From assembly GCF_001509485.1 (NCBI RefSeq), contig NZ_LLZI01000246.1, positions 1-44,442 of the forward strand: a DNA stretch of 44,442 nt, written 5' to 3'. The notes beneath the pieces are model-generated. The model worked only from the letters and a program-made list of their open reading frames with translations, had not been told where the DNA came from and searched no databases. The stretch comes from Streptomyces sp. NRRL F-4489. GTDB taxonomy: Bacteria; Actinomycetota; Actinomycetes; Streptomycetales; Streptomycetaceae. The position numbers and the translations under genes were made by a program. This document shows, piece by piece, positions 1 to 10,244 of the stretch. Every line of letters starts with the position of its first letter. The first letter of the stretch is position 1.

Positions 1-221
1 GCCCCACTTCACTCCCTCCCCGCAGCGCCGGAACGACCCCCACCCCTTTCCTCACCCCACCCATTTCTCACTCCCCTCCGAGGTTACGCCGCACCGTGAC
101 CAGGGGAACACGGAACGTAGCGATCCGCCGCAAGTCCATGCGATCCCACGAGGAACTCGGCCCGTCACCCTCCCCACTAACAGGACAACCACCAGACCCC
201 CCTCTGAACAGGAGCGCCCCC

Positions 222-425
222 ATGGCCACGAGCGCCGGCCCCACCCCGTCGGGTCCGCGGTCCCGCCAGTCGCTGATGACGCTGCGCGTCTACACCACGA
301 CCCGCGACGGCGTCATCACCCAGGAACGCGCCCCGATCCACGTCGTCGCCGGCGACCGCTTCGACCCCTACGGCCTCACCCAGCCCTGGCCCCCGTGCGC
401 CTGCCCACGGCACCGGAGTTGCTAG
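222..425 (+). CDS. small conserved-looking hypothetical protein (67 aa)
   Basis: The start is ATG at 222, preceded by GGAG at 211-214, which fits a ribosome binding site better than the upstream in-frame ATG at 96. The 67-aa product has an Arg/Ser-rich beginning, a predicted beta-rich middle (LRVYTTTRDGVITQ) and an ending PWPPCACPRHRSC with three cysteines. The CACP pair could bind metal, but no family is recognised. It resembles small Streptomyces hypotheticals with the same Pro-Cys-rich end, which is memory rather than a search. Its stop overlaps the stop of the convergent membrane-protein gene by three bases. Bases 1-221 carry no other gene that I can support. Confidence 0.55.
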   Translation: MATSAGPTPSGPRSRQSLMTLRVYTTTRDGVITQERAPIHVVAGDRFDPYGLTQPWPPCACPRHRSC

Positions 426-826
426 GGGGTGTCCTTCCGGAGCGACGGGGCCGGCCCCGGCGGAGGCACCGGGAACCGTGCCGCCTGCTGCCGCCGGAAG
501 TCCTCCAGCAACCGCAGATCCCGTTCATGAACCCGCCGCGTACAACGGGGAGTGAGAGCGGCCACCACCAGCAGCAGGACCCCGACGACACACGGGAACA
601 CTGCTCCGGCCGCCGTCCGTGCACCCACCGCCGGTGCAAAGCACGCCAGGGCGACGAACGCGAAGGCCCCTGCCGCCATGCCCGGCGACGCCGCCTCACA
701 CGCCTTGACGGTCCGCGCCGCCCGGGCCGCCCGGGCGCGCTGCCGGCCACCGAGCACGAATTCCACGGCCGGCTGCCCGTCGAAACGGGCCGCTATCGCT
801 GCCACCGCGTCATCGGGTGCCGGCAT
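422..826 (-). CDS. small membrane protein, last gene of the WXG operon
   Basis: This 134-aa protein has a charged N-terminal region (about residues 1-48) followed by two hydrophobic segments (about 50-70 and 75-92) separated by a short turn, then a basic, proline-rich C-terminal tail, so it is probably an integral membrane protein. The ATG at 826 sits 9 bases after the stop of the upstream gene, with AGGAG just before it, so it is translated as the fifth and last gene of the minus-strand operon that begins with a WXG100-like gene. No family is recognised. The context suggests a role at the membrane for the type VII-like substrate cluster; this is inference. Confidence 0.6.
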   Translation of the reverse strand: MPAPDDAVAAIAARFDGQPAVEFVLGGRQRARAARAARTVKACEAASPGMAAGAFAFVALACFAPAVGARTAAGAVFPCVVGVLLLVVAALTPRCTRRVHERDLRLLEDFRRQQAARFPVPPPGPAPSLRKDTP

Positions 827-835
827 GCGAGCTCC

Positions 836-1492
836 TCATCCGAACGCGGCCTGCGGAAGCGGCGCGCCCTCCGGTGCGAAGCGCAGACTCCGGAGGAACG
901 GGACCACCATCGCGCAGTAATCCGCCCAGTGGTCCGTGCTGGGCGTACTGAACGTCACGGTGACCAGCGTCTGGGCTCCCGGCACGGCGCTCTGTGGGAC
1001 GGGAATGAACGCCTGGAGCTGCGCGACCTCGATCGGTATGTCCTGGCCCGCCGCCGTGAATTCCGCGGGGAGCCGCAGCTCGGGTGACTGGCGGAGGACC
1101 AGCGCCGCTTGGCCGCACGGCAGATCGAGGGTGCTGACCTCGGCGGTCTGGCCGTGCTCGGCGGCGAGGATCCTGGTGATGCCGGCGACCGCGAGGTCGG
1201 GGTCCTGGTAATCGAGCGGTTGAAGACCGATGGTGACATTGCCCAAGGACAGATCGCCGTCGTCCTCGAACTGTCCGAAACAGGTGCCGGAGTAACGGAT
1301 GCCGGCCTCGGCGAGCAGCTGTGAAAGCTTCTGGTACTCCACCGCGACGGCGTCGAGCTGGGCGCCCGTGGGGTTCACGCCCTGGGCCTGCGCGCGGGCG
1401 GCGACCTCCGCCCGGGCCCGTTCGAGGTCCAGTCCGGGCGTGGTCTCCCGGAAGGCCGAGGAAATCTCGAAGGCGATCTGTACCGCGGTCAT
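836..1492 (-). CDS. hypothetical protein in the WXG operon (218 aa)
   Basis: The start chosen is ATG at 1492 (MTAVQIAFEI), because longer in-frame starts would run into the preceding gene, which ends at 1518. A weak GGTGAT lies upstream. The protein looks soluble: a helical N-terminal half (about residues 1-65) and a mixed alpha/beta second half with no signal peptide or membrane segment. The ending WADYCAMVVPFLRSLRF resembles the layout of small Streptomyces proteins that accompany WXG100 genes, but I recognise no named family. It is the fourth gene of a tight operon (25 bases after the previous gene, 9 before the next). Function unknown; perhaps a chaperone or immunity-like partner of the secreted WXG proteins, which is speculation. 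Confidence 0.6.
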   Translation of the reverse strand: MTAVQIAFEISSAFRETTPGLDLERARAEVAARAQAQGVNPTGAQLDAVAVEYQKLSQLLAEAGIRYSGTCFGQFEDDGDLSLGNVTIGLQPLDYQDPDLAVAGITRILAAEHGQTAEVSTLDLPCGQAALVLRQSPELRLPAEFTAAGQDIPIEVAQLQAFIPVPQSAVPGAQTLVTVTFSTPSTDHWADYCAMVVPFLRSLRFAPEGAPLPQAAFG

Positions 1493-1517
1493 GGCATCAC
1501 CGTGTTCGCTGGGGTCG

Positions 1518-2135
1518 TCAGGGGAAGTGCGGAGGGCGCCGGTCGCCCGGTGCCGGACGATCGCTTCCGGCCCGCCGCCCGGCCGCCCGCCGGCCGCGCC
1601 ACGCGACCGCGCCGGCGCCGGCCAGCAGGAGGGTCGCCACGACGGCTTCCGGCACGGAGGCGCTGCCGGACGGGACATCACGGCAGGCGGCGATACCGAC
1701 GCCGATACCGATGGCCAGGAGGACACCGCTGGCTCTCCTGGTCCGGTTGGGATCGGGCAGCCGGGACAGCTCGGCGCTGATGGCCGACATGTCCTCCGGT
1801 GCGACCGGTGAGGCAGGGGCGGGGCCGTACGGTGGGGGATGCGGCACGTCACAGCGCCGCATCCGGAGCTCCCGGGGATTGGTGCGACTGCTTTCCCACT
1901 CCCACGGGACATAGCCATAACGGCGGGCCAGCAGCACGGTCTGCTCCGCCGTCATGCCGGTCCCGTGCACCCGGACGGTGACCTCGGGCCGCCCGTCGAA
2001 CGAGCGGATCATCTCCTCGTAACGGCGCCTGCGCTGATGCGCCGTGCCGACGTAGTCGGAGTGCACCAGAAAGGGCACTCCGATGAGGGTGCCCAGGGCG
2101 AGGACCATGAGGAGAACGAAAACGATATTTCCCAT
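1518..2135 (-). CDS. membrane protein in the WXG operon (205 aa)
   Basis: The ATG at 2135 follows GAGGCGG and lies 9 bases after the stop of the 411-aa gene. The N-terminus is a clear membrane helix (about residues 3-24). A basic cytoplasmic-type stretch (HQRRRRYEE) and a soluble domain follow, with RYGYVPWEWE near residues 71-80. Two more hydrophobic helices lie near residues 137-153 and 163-178 before a basic tail. Three membrane segments make this an integral membrane protein. It is the third gene of the operon. I do not recognise it as an ESX core component (it is not EccB, EccC, EccD or EccE). It may be a small accessory membrane protein of the WXG cluster. Confidence 0.6.
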   Translation of the reverse strand: MGNIVFVLLMVLALGTLIGVPFLVHSDYVGTAHQRRRRYEEMIRSFDGRPEVTVRVHGTGMTAEQTVLLARRYGYVPWEWESSRTNPRELRMRRCDVPHPPPYGPAPASPVAPEDMSAISAELSRLPDPNRTRRASGVLLAIGIGVGIAACRDVPSGSASVPEAVVATLLLAGAGAVAWRGRRAAGRRAGSDRPAPGDRRPPHFP

Positions 2136-2144
2136 CGGGCCGCC

Positions 2145-3380
2145 TCAGCCGTGTTCCCGGTGCGCCGCAGCCGCGTCTTTCTCGCTGCCCTTGTCCCAGG
2201 CGTGTTTGAAGGCCATACCCAAATGCACCATGCCCCCGATCGGCCCGCCGGCGGTGATCGCCAGCCCCAGACCGGCCGCTTCCTCTTTGTTGTCCGGAAG
2301 GAAGTAGCCCAGTGGCGTTTGGTCCTTCAGCCAGTCTTCCACCGTCATGATCACTGAGCCCTTGCCGGCGAAATCGCCCGTCGCGCCGATGACCTTTCCG
2401 GTGGTGACGGCTTCGCCCAGCGCGGTCACGGCTTTCGCCGCCCGGCCCAGGCCGAAGGAGGCGACCCCCAGGACGTCCTCGGTCAGCGTTCTGCCGCTCA
2501 CCACACCGTCCCCGCCGAGTTGATGCGCGGTGCCGTGCAGCAGCAGAGCGCCCCCGCCGATGACCGCGGAGGCCACCTCCATGGGCGGGAAGAACGTCCC
2601 GATGACGCCGCTGACGGTGCTGAGCGTGGCCATCACATCGCCGAGGGCGGCAATTGCGTTGGCGTGGTCCTTGGCCCATTGGGTGACCGTGTGGAAGAGC
2701 GCTTCGTGGGCCTTGACCAGTTCGTCGAGGCCGTTTTTCAGGTTGTCGAAGAAGCCCGGTTCCTGCGGGGCTTCGTCCCCGGCGGCCTTCAGTACGGTGG
2801 CGGTGACTCCGGCCAGTTCCTCGTGCTGGCTGCGGATGCTCTGGGCGAAGGCGATGATGCCCGCCAGTTCCTCGCGCGAGGCCGTGAGTTCGTTGAGGGC
2901 CGCGGTATAGCGCGCATTGGCGACTTCGAGCTCGGCATCCGTCATGCCGATGCCGCCGTCCCGGAAGATCTGCAGATCCTCGTTCTTCTCGGCCCGCTCA
3001 GCGCGTTTCCGGGCGGCCTCGGCTTCGGTTTCGTACGACTGCGCCTTCGCTTGCATGGTGGTCAGCTGGGTCTGCCACTTCTGCAGGACTCCGTGGGCCA
3101 GCTCGAAGCTTCTTCCGGCGGTGTCGAGCAGTCCGGGCAGCGCCTCGGTCCTGGCGCGGAACGCGTCCGCGGCGGCACCGGTCCAGACGCCGTTGTCGAG
3201 GTGCGCGAGGGTGTCCGCCGCGCTTTTGATGTTCTTGCGGGCGCGATTGAGAATCTCGACGAGATCGCCGACCGCCTGCGGGACACCCGGCGCCGGATTG
3301 AACCGCAGACCGGGAAAGCTACCGTTGTCCTCGTACGGGTCGCCGCCTCCGTATCCCCATAATTGCTCGCTGAGCGACAC
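2145..3380 (-). CDS. WXG100-type long protein, putative type VII secretion substrate
   Basis: This 411-aa protein begins with GTG at 3380 behind a GGGGGG run. Residues about 35-200 are predicted long helices and coiled coil with a WTG turn at W66-G68 (context GVWTGAAADAF), the WXG signature of ESAT-6/WXG100 hairpins. A charged coiled coil (residues about 115-135, AEAARKRAERAEKNE) follows. The C-terminal part has hydrophobic glycine-rich helices (about 245-290) and ends in a glycine-rich segment. This layout of a WXG hairpin followed by a longer tail is typical of type VII (ESX-like) substrates in actinobacteria. No recognisable toxin catalytic motif is visible in the tail. It is the second gene, after the small WXG protein, which is probably its heterodimer partner. 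Confidence 0.7.
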   Translation of the reverse strand: MSLSEQLWGYGGGDPYEDNGSFPGLRFNPAPGVPQAVGDLVEILNRARKNIKSAADTLAHLDNGVWTGAAADAFRARTEALPGLLDTAGRSFELAHGVLQKWQTQLTTMQAKAQSYETEAEAARKRAERAEKNEDLQIFRDGGIGMTDAELEVANARYTAALNELTASREELAGIIAFAQSIRSQHEELAGVTATVLKAAGDEAPQEPGFFDNLKNGLDELVKAHEALFHTVTQWAKDHANAIAALGDVMATLSTVSGVIGTFFPPMEVASAVIGGGALLLHGTAHQLGGDGVVSGRTLTEDVLGVASFGLGRAAKAVTALGEAVTTGKVIGATGDFAGKGSVIMTVEDWLKDQTPLGYFLPDNKEEAAGLGLAITAGGPIGGMVHLGMAFKHAWDKGSEKDAAAAHREHG

Positions 3381-3473
3381 TCGTAGTTCCCCCCGATCGC
3401 GTCGGTCGAATGGTGATGGTGGCCGAATGGTGGCGTCGGCCGGGAATTACCACGCGGAATGCCGTCCCGCCGG

Positions 3474-3824
3474 TCAGCCGAAGGGGCTGGTGGCCGCGGT
3501 GGTGCCGTTTCCACCGTCGCTGCCGCGGATGCCCTTGGCGAACGCCTGCCGGACGGCGCCGTCCGTCTCGTTGTAGGCCCGTGCGGTGGCCTCCAGGCCC
3601 TGTTTGATGGCGTCGGTCAGATCGCGGATCTGCCGGATCCCGTATTCCCAGGAGCTCTTGAACTCCGCACCGGCCTCATCGATCCGGCTGTGGCCCAGGT
3701 CTCCCACGGTCGCGCTCCGCAGATCGCCACCGGCGTATTCCATCGATTCCGTGCAGCGCCGCAGACGCGTCGCCAGTGAGCCCAGCTCCTCGACGTCAAC
3801 GGTGAATTGCTCCGAACCGCCCAT
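3474..3824 (-). CDS. WXG100/ESAT-6-like small protein
   Basis: This 116-aa helical protein starts at ATG 3824 with GGAGGG seven bases upstream. It has a helix, a turn near W59 (SSWEYG, an imperfect WXG) and a second long helix ending in Y84-N-E-T-D88, which fits the YxxxD/E type VII secretion signal known from ESX substrates. A flexible Gly/Thr/Ser tail follows. It heads the five-gene minus-strand operon, 93 bases before the 411-aa WXG protein, and the two likely form a secreted pair. No ESX ATPase or membrane-core gene lies in the window, so the export machine must be elsewhere. The stretch upstream (3825-4002) should hold the operon promoter, but I see no clear -35/-10 pair. Confidence 0.7.
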   Translation of the reverse strand: MGGSEQFTVDVEELGSLATRLRRCTESMEYAGGDLRSATVGDLGHSRIDEAGAEFKSSWEYGIRQIRDLTDAIKQGLEATARAYNETDGAVRQAFAKGIRGSDGGNGTTAATSPFG

Positions 3825-4002
3825 TGCCCATCCCTCCCCATTGCGGCATCACCCGGGTGGCGCGGTGAGCGAGGATAACACCCGTGTGATTACCCCTGAT
3901 GCGGTGCCGCTCCCACCCGTGCGACTGTCTTGATCCGTGGGCCGGAATGGCTGGAAGTCGACGGGTATTCTCTGCGGAGGCGCAGTAATTGACGGAATGG
4001 AA

Positions 4003-4037
4003 ACGGCCGCCCCCCGCGTGCTGCGGGTGGCGGCCGT
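4003..4037. terminator. bidirectional hairpin terminator after the fumarase gene
   Basis: Arms 4003-4017 and 4023-4037 pair over 15 positions with one mismatch around a 5-base loop. It lies 20 bases beyond the fumarase stop, and there is no T-run, as is common for Streptomyces terminators. Confidence 0.6.
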
Positions 4038-4057
4038 GCATGGCGCTTTCCGGGACG

Positions 4058-5734
<1,677 letters not shown>

Positions 5735-5922
5735 GGGGGATATGTCCTTACTCGGAGGGGTGGTGGCTGGCTTCAACGGCAGCGCCCGACCAGCGTAGAA
5801 CCCCGGCCGGGGGGCGTTGCTGTGAGGTAAGGCTCAGTCCCGGGCCTCCGGGCGGCCGGTCCCCGCGCGGCGCGCCGCCCGTTCTCTAGTCGCGATCTAT
5901 CGCGTTTCGGTACGCTGGGGCC

Positions 5923-6879
5923 GTGGACGCTTCAGGAAACGGGGGACGACCGGGCCCCGAGACCCCGCCCGGGCCGCTCGCGGAGCCGCTGGACGCGCAG
6001 CACCAGCGGCACCGGCACGCGGTGGATCTGACCAAGGGGGAGGCGAGGCCCCAGGTGACGGCGCAGACGACGCCGCCGACCAGGCCGGTGGCCGAAGCCG
6101 AGATGCGGGCCTCGGACGCGGACCGCGACCGCATCGCCGAGATCCTGCGCGAGGCGCTGGCCGAGGGCCGGCTGGACGCCGAGGAGCACGCCGAGCGGAT
6201 CGATACGGTCTACCGCGCCAAGACCATGGGCGAGCTGGAGCCCGTCGTACGGGACCTCCCCGCGGCGGGCGGCCGGCCCCGGCCCGCGGACACGGAGCAC
6301 GCGTACGCCGCGGCCGCCCCCGCCGCCGACCAGAACCTCATCGCGATCTTCAGCGCCGCCACCCGCAAGGGCCGCTGGCGGGTCCCCGCCCGGATCAACG
6401 CGGTGGCGATCTTCGGCAGTGTGGAGATCGACCTCACCGAGGCGGTCTTCCCGCAGCAGCGCGTGCGGATCAATGTCACCTCGGTCTTCGGCAGCGTCGA
6501 GGTCCGGGTGCCGGAGAACGTCACACTGCGCAGCAGCGGTTCCGGCATCCTCGGCAACTTCGAGGTGGAGACGCATGACGCCACCGACCCCGACGCCCCG
6601 GAGGTCGAGGTCAACGGCTTCGCGCTGCTGGGCAATGTGGAGGCCAAGCCCAAGCGGGGCGCCTGGATCCGCGATCTGCGCGACCGGATGCGCGGCGACC
6701 GGCGCGAGTGGTCCGAGGAGCCGCGGCACGAGCGGCGCGAGCGGATCGACGCGCTCCGGCGCGAGGGCCGCGCCCGCCGGGACGCGGTGTGGGCCGAACA
6801 CCGCGAACTGCGCGAGCAGTTGAGGGCCGAACGCGAGGAGCGGCGTGAGCGGCGCCGGGACCGCCGCCGGCTGGGCTAG
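5923..6879 (+). CDS. DUF1707 protein with LiaF-like C-terminal beta domain
   Basis: This 318-aa protein starts with GTG at 5923. Residues about 60-112 (MRASDADRDRIAEILREALA onwards) are a textbook DUF1707/SHOCT-like domain, with the xLDxxEHxERxDxxYxAKT pattern. Residues about 140-245 are repeated short beta strands (VAIFGSVEID, SVFGSVEVRV, ILGNFEVE, ALLGNVEAK), the pattern of the cell-wall-active antibiotic response domain of LiaF/YvqF. A highly basic C-terminal tail (about 250-318), rich in RRE/RR, follows. No membrane helix is visible, so it is likely cytoplasmic or membrane-surface associated. The first 60 residues are low-complexity, and an internal start near 6101 is possible. Related proteins respond to envelope stress; the specific role is unknown. 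Confidence 0.75.
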   Translation: MDASGNGGRPGPETPPGPLAEPLDAQHQRHRHAVDLTKGEARPQVTAQTTPPTRPVAEAEMRASDADRDRIAEILREALAEGRLDAEEHAERIDTVYRAKTMGELEPVVRDLPAAGGRPRPADTEHAYAAAAPAADQNLIAIFSAATRKGRWRVPARINAVAIFGSVEIDLTEAVFPQQRVRINVTSVFGSVEVRVPENVTLRSSGSGILGNFEVETHDATDPDAPEVEVNGFALLGNVEAKPKRGAWIRDLRDRMRGDRREWSEEPRHERRERIDALRREGRARRDAVWAEHRELREQLRAEREERRERRRDRRRLG

Positions 6880-6893
6880 CGACGTCGCCGCGC

Positions 6894-6916
6894 GGACGGC
6901 GCCGGGGCGGCCGTCC
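6894..6916 (+). terminator. possible hairpin terminator
   Basis: A 7-bp stem (6894-6900 with 6910-6916) and 9-base loop lie 15 bases after the DUF1707 gene. The hairpin is modest and has no T-run. Confidence 0.35.
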
Positions 6917-7070
6917 CCGCGTCCTCGATCGCCACGGTGTGCATAAGCCCGCGTACAGCGGGTAGGGCTGGTGCATCGTCTCTCGTACGGCTGCGGGGTG
7001 CGAAAAGGCCGTGCGCAGCGAGACGGGCAAGGGTGATTTCTCGCGCCGAAGCCGTCGTCAGGAGTAGACC

Positions 7071-7418
7071 GTGCTGCTACCGCATCAGCCCCCTGTCGTT
7101 CCGTCCCAGCGAGGGCAGGCTCGCGAGGAGGCCGGTCCCTGGCATGCGGAGGCGGTGTGCCGCCGGGACGAGGCGGGGCTGTTCTTCGCCCCGTCCAAGG
7201 AGCCCACCGCCGCCCGCCTGGCCCGTGAGGAGGCCGCGAAGCGGGTCTGCGCCCGCTGTCCCGTAATGGTCGAGTGCCGGGAGCACGCCCTGCTCCAGCC
7301 CGAGCCGTACGGCGTCTGGGGCGGGCTGACCGCCGCCGAGCGCCGGGTCGTGCTCACCCGCCGCCGGCGCCGGGAGAGCGAGCTGCGCGCCGCCGCCCCG
7401 GTGCCCGCGGCCGGCTGA
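7071..7418 (+). CDS. wblI: WhiB-like iron-sulfur regulatory protein (WblI-type)
   Basis: This 115-aa protein starts with GTG at 7071, six bases after AGGAG (7060-7064). The four cluster cysteines are C30, C60, C63 and C69 (C-X29-C-X2-C-X5-C), followed by the GVWGG turn at 81-85 and a basic RRRRRE tail near 101-106, the standard WhiB family layout. Such proteins bind a [4Fe-4S] cluster and work with a principal sigma factor in transcription control. The name wblI is given because the neighbourhood between fumarase and glpX is where S. coelicolor wblI lies, as I recall; sequence alone supports only WhiB family. The preceding 191-base gap (6880-7070) probably holds its promoter; a small CCCGC/GCGGG hairpin lies at 6948-6962. 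Confidence 0.85.
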   Translation: MLLPHQPPVVPSQRGQAREEAGPWHAEAVCRRDEAGLFFAPSKEPTAARLAREEAAKRVCARCPVMVECREHALLQPEPYGVWGGLTAAERRVVLTRRRRRESELRAAAPVPAAG

Positions 7419-7461
7419 CCCGGCCCCGGGCCGGTCCGGCACCGCCGCGCCCGAGCCCGTC

Positions 7462-7510
7462 ACGCACCCCGCCCCCGCCGGAGACCACTTCCGGCGGGGG
7501 CGGGGTGCGT
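7462..7510. terminator. 21-bp bidirectional hairpin terminator
   Basis: Perfect 21-base arms at 7462-7482 and 7490-7510 surround a 7-base loop. It sits between the convergent wblI-like and glpX genes and should stop transcription from both. Confidence 0.85.
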
Positions 7511-7535
7511 ACGAAGGCGGCGCACAGGCCGCGCG

Positions 7536-8567
7536 TCAGCTGGGGCGCTCGAAGTCGATCGAGCTGTAGGCGCGCAGCTTCGACAGCCGGTGCTGGGACT
7601 CGATCTGGCGGATCGTGCCGGACTTGGACCGCATCACCAGCGACTGGGTGTAGGCGGTCTCCGCGCGGTAGCGGACACCGCGCAGCAGCTCGCCGTCGGT
7701 GATGCCGGTGGCGACGAAGAAGACGTTGTCGCCGCGGACGAGGTCCTCGATCTGGAGCACCTGGTCCAGGTCGTGGCCGGCGTCCAGGGCGCGCTGCCGC
7801 TCCTCGTCGTCCTTGGGCCACAGCTTGCCCTGGAAGGTGCCGCCCAGGCACTTCAGCGCACAGGCCGCGATGATGCCCTCCGGCGTCCCGCCGATGCCCA
7901 GCAGCAGGTCCACGCCGGTGCCCTCGCGGGCCGCCATGATCGCGCCGGCCACGTCGCCGTCCGAGATGAACTTGATCCGCGCGCCGGCCTCCCGGACCTC
8001 CTTGACCAGGCCCTCGTGGCGCGGCCGGTCCAGGATGACGACGGTGACGTCCTCGACCGCGGACTTCTTCGCCTTGGCGATCCGCTTGATGTTCACCGCG
8101 ACCGGGGCGGTGATGTCGACGAAGTCCGCGGCCTCCGGGCCGGTGGCGAGCTTGTCCATGTAGAAGACCGCCGAGGGGTCGAACATGGAGCCGCGCTCGG
8201 CGACCGCCATCACGGAGACGGCGTTGGCCATGCCCTTGGCGGTCAGCGTGGTGCCGTCCACCGGGTCCACGGCCACATCGCACTCCGGGCCGGTGCCGTC
8301 GCCGACCCGTTCGCCGTTGTAGAGCATCGGGGCGTTGTCCTTCTCGCCCTCCCCGATGACCACGACGCCGTTCATCGAGACGGTGTGGATCAGCGCGCGC
8401 ATGGCCTTCACCGCCGCGCCGTCCGCGCCGTTCTTGTCACCGCGGCCGACCCAGCGGCCCGACGCCATGGCACCGGCCTCGGTCACCCGGACGAGCTCCA
8501 GGGCGAGGTTGCGGTCCGGGGCCTCCGGGCTGACCTCTAGTTGGGACGGCAGATGATGCTCGGTCAT
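7536..8567 (-). CDS. glpX: class II fructose-1,6-bisphosphatase GlpX
   Basis: GlpX hydrolyses fructose-1,6-bisphosphate to fructose-6-phosphate in gluconeogenesis. The 343-aa product starts with ATG at 8567 behind AAAGGTG. Motifs include IGEGEKD at 71-77 and the metal-binding D101-PVDGT-106 of the lithium-sensitive phosphatase superfamily. The IGGTPEGI segment and the ending are typical of the family. Length matches the usual 330-345 aa, so the protein is complete. A longer in-frame start up to 8825 exists but would add a composition unlike the family. It converges with the WhiB-like gene through the strong hairpin at 7462-7510 and is divergent from the DUF4245 gene, with the promoters of both in 8568-8787. 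Confidence 0.95.
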   Translation of the reverse strand: MTEHHLPSQLEVSPEAPDRNLALELVRVTEAGAMASGRWVGRGDKNGADGAAVKAMRALIHTVSMNGVVVIGEGEKDNAPMLYNGERVGDGTGPECDVAVDPVDGTTLTAKGMANAVSVMAVAERGSMFDPSAVFYMDKLATGPEAADFVDITAPVAVNIKRIAKAKKSAVEDVTVVILDRPRHEGLVKEVREAGARIKFISDGDVAGAIMAAREGTGVDLLLGIGGTPEGIIAACALKCLGGTFQGKLWPKDDEERQRALDAGHDLDQVLQIEDLVRGDNVFFVATGITDGELLRGVRYRAETAYTQSLVMRSKSGTIRQIESQHRLSKLRAYSSIDFERPS

Positions 8568-8787
8568 CGAGCGCACCTTTCTGTACGGCGACGGCCGGAT
8601 TGATGAGGGTGCTGATGACTTTATCGGTACGTCGCGAAAATGAGCAGAGGGGCCTTCGCATGAGCAAGCCGCCGAACGGGTGGTGCGCGCGGCCGGGTGG
8701 TGCCGGGCGGCGGCGCGTTTGCCCAGGTGGGTGCCGTCCCCAGGGGGGCGTCGCGGGACCGGAACGGGCATGGGGGACGATAGGGAC

Positions 8788-9333
8788 GTGGCTGGTATGC
8801 GAGGCAGGCAAAGAGTGACGGACATGGTTCTGTCACTGGCGGTGATCGGGGTCCTGGTCGGGGCGATCTACTTCTTCATCCCGCACGACGACAGTGCGAG
8901 CGCGGAGAAGAGCGCGGTCAAGACCGCGGACACCCGGGTCGCGATCATCACCGCCCGGCGCGCCGCCCCGTACCCGGTCGCCGCGCCCGAGGGGCTGCCC
9001 AAGGGCTGGCGGCCGACCTCGGTGTCGTACAAGGCGACCAGCGACGGCAAGGGCGGCGCCTGGCACCTGGGCATGCTCGACCCGGAGCAGGAGTACGCGG
9101 CCGTGGAGCAGAGCGACGCGCCCGCGAAGCAGTTCGTCCAGGACGTCACGCTGGGCGCGCAGAAGGTTGACGGCCAGCAGGCCATCGGCGGCAAGAAGTG
9201 GGACCGCTACAAGGGCGACACCTACCGCGCGCTGGTCCTCCAGGAGCCCGGGGTGACCACGGTCGTCACCGGCACCGCGCCGTACGGGCGGCTGGCGGAG
9301 CTGGCGGGGGCGCTGGTGGCGAAGAAGGGCTGA
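8788..9333 (+). CDS. DUF4245 membrane-anchored protein
   Basis: The chosen start is GTG at 8788 ([12 protein letters not shown]). ATG at 8770 and GTG or ATG starts further upstream are also open. The 181-aa product has one N-terminal membrane helix ([20 protein letters not shown], about residues 12-31) and then a soluble domain, probably extracytoplasmic, matching the DUF4245 family I recall from Streptomyces next to glpX ([28 protein letters not shown]). Function is unknown. The neighbouring glpX runs in the opposite direction, so the pair may share a control region. The gene ends just before a 15-bp hairpin shared with the convergent nitroreductase gene. Confidence 0.8.
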   Translation: MAGMRGRQRVTDMVLSLAVIGVLVGAIYFFIPHDDSASAEKSAVKTADTRVAIITARRAAPYPVAAPEGLPKGWRPTSVSYKATSDGKGGAWHLGMLDPEQEYAAVEQSDAPAKQFVQDVTLGAQKVDGQQAIGGKKWDRYKGDTYRALVLQEPGVTTVVTGTAPYGRLAELAGALVAKKG

Positions 9334-9355
9334 GCCCGTCCCTCCACGCACGGCG

Positions 9356-9389
9356 GAGGCCGCCGCACCCGGGTGGGTGCGGCGGCCTC
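9356..9389. terminator. 15-bp bidirectional hairpin terminator
   Basis: Perfect arms 9356-9370 and 9375-9389 with a GGGT loop lie between the convergent DUF4245 and nitroreductase genes. Confidence 0.85.
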
Positions 9390-9411
9390 GTGCTGTGCGT
9401 GCCGTGCCGGC

Positions 9412-10005
9412 TCAGACGGTGGTCGCGGCCTCGTCGAAGGAGAGGCGCGGGGCGCGCGGGAAGAAGGCGTCCGGGCCCGGCTTGCCGAGGTTGATCACCA
9501 GGAACGACTTCTGCTTGCCGTCGCCGAAGAACTCCTTGTCGACGGCGCCGAAGTCGAAGCCGGTCATCGGGCCGGCGGCCAGGCCGGCCGCGCGGATGCC
9601 GAGGATGAAGTAGCCGGCCTGGAGGGTGGCGTTCTGGGTGCCGGCGACCTCGCGGACCGCGGCCTCGGAGAAGTAGGCGTCCTTGATGCCCGGGGCGTGC
9701 GGGAAGAGCTGCGGCAGCTTCTCGTGGAAGTCCAGGTCCACCGAGAGGATCACGGTCAGCGGCGCGGCCAGGGTCTTCGGGCCGTTGGCGCCCATGGCGT
9801 GCGCGACCAGGCGCTTGCGGGCGTCCTCGGAACGGACCAGGGTGATCCGCAGCGGCGACTGGTTGAACGCGGTCGGGGCGTACTTCACCAGGTCGTAGAT
9901 GGCCTGGACCTGCTCGTCCGTCACCGGCTCGTCCGTGAAGGTGTTGGCGGTCTGGGCCTCGCGGAACAGGAGGTCCTGGGCGGCGGCGTCAAGGGCGAGA
10001 GACAT
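9412..10005 (-). CDS. nitroreductase-family FMN oxidoreductase (RutE/malonic semialdehyde reductase type)
   Basis: The 197-aa product matches the RutE-like branch of the nitroreductase family: NTFTDEPVTDEQVQAIYDL at the start, APTAFNQSPLR (the FMN-binding APTAFNxQP-type motif, near residues 46-56) and GPMTGFD near the middle. By family it uses NAD(P)H and FMN to reduce malonic semialdehyde or quinone/nitro compounds; the real substrate cannot be read from sequence. ATG at 10005 is preferred over GTG at 10014 because GAGGTG sits six bases before it. The promoter and an operator-like inverted repeat are visible upstream (10108-10139). Confidence 0.88.
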   Translation of the reverse strand: MSLALDAAAQDLLFREAQTANTFTDEPVTDEQVQAIYDLVKYAPTAFNQSPLRITLVRSEDARKRLVAHAMGANGPKTLAAPLTVILSVDLDFHEKLPQLFPHAPGIKDAYFSEAAVREVAGTQNATLQAGYFILGIRAAGLAAGPMTGFDFGAVDKEFFGDGKQKSFLVINLGKPGPDAFFPRAPRLSFDEAATTV

Positions 10006-10107
10006 CAGGGGCACCTCGGGGCTCGGGTGGGTTCGTGCGGTTATGGGCGCGGTTCTTCGTCCGGTACTTCGTGGGTACTTCCGAAGAGTGCGCTGTCTAC
10101 GCGAACC

Positions 10108-10139
10108 ACTCTAACCCGGATAGATTAAGTTTCAACTAA
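10108..10139 (-). promoter_or_regulatory. promoter with operator-like repeat for the nitroreductase gene
   Basis: Read on the minus strand, TTGAAA (10130-10135) is followed after 16 bases by TAGAGT (10108-10113), a good -35/-10 pair directed at the gene starting at 10005. The -35 lies in the near-palindrome TTAGTTGAAACTTAA (10125-10139), the kind of site bound by MarR- or HxlR-type repressors. No such regulator gene is adjacent. Confidence 0.5.
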
Positions 10140-10244
10140 CGGGTGGAAACTGTGAGGGGGTTCACAGAATGGTAGCGGCTTTTCGGTATGCGAAAAGGCG
10201 TTTCCGGGTGGGGAGTTGAGGCCCCTGCCCTTGGCCGCAGGGTC

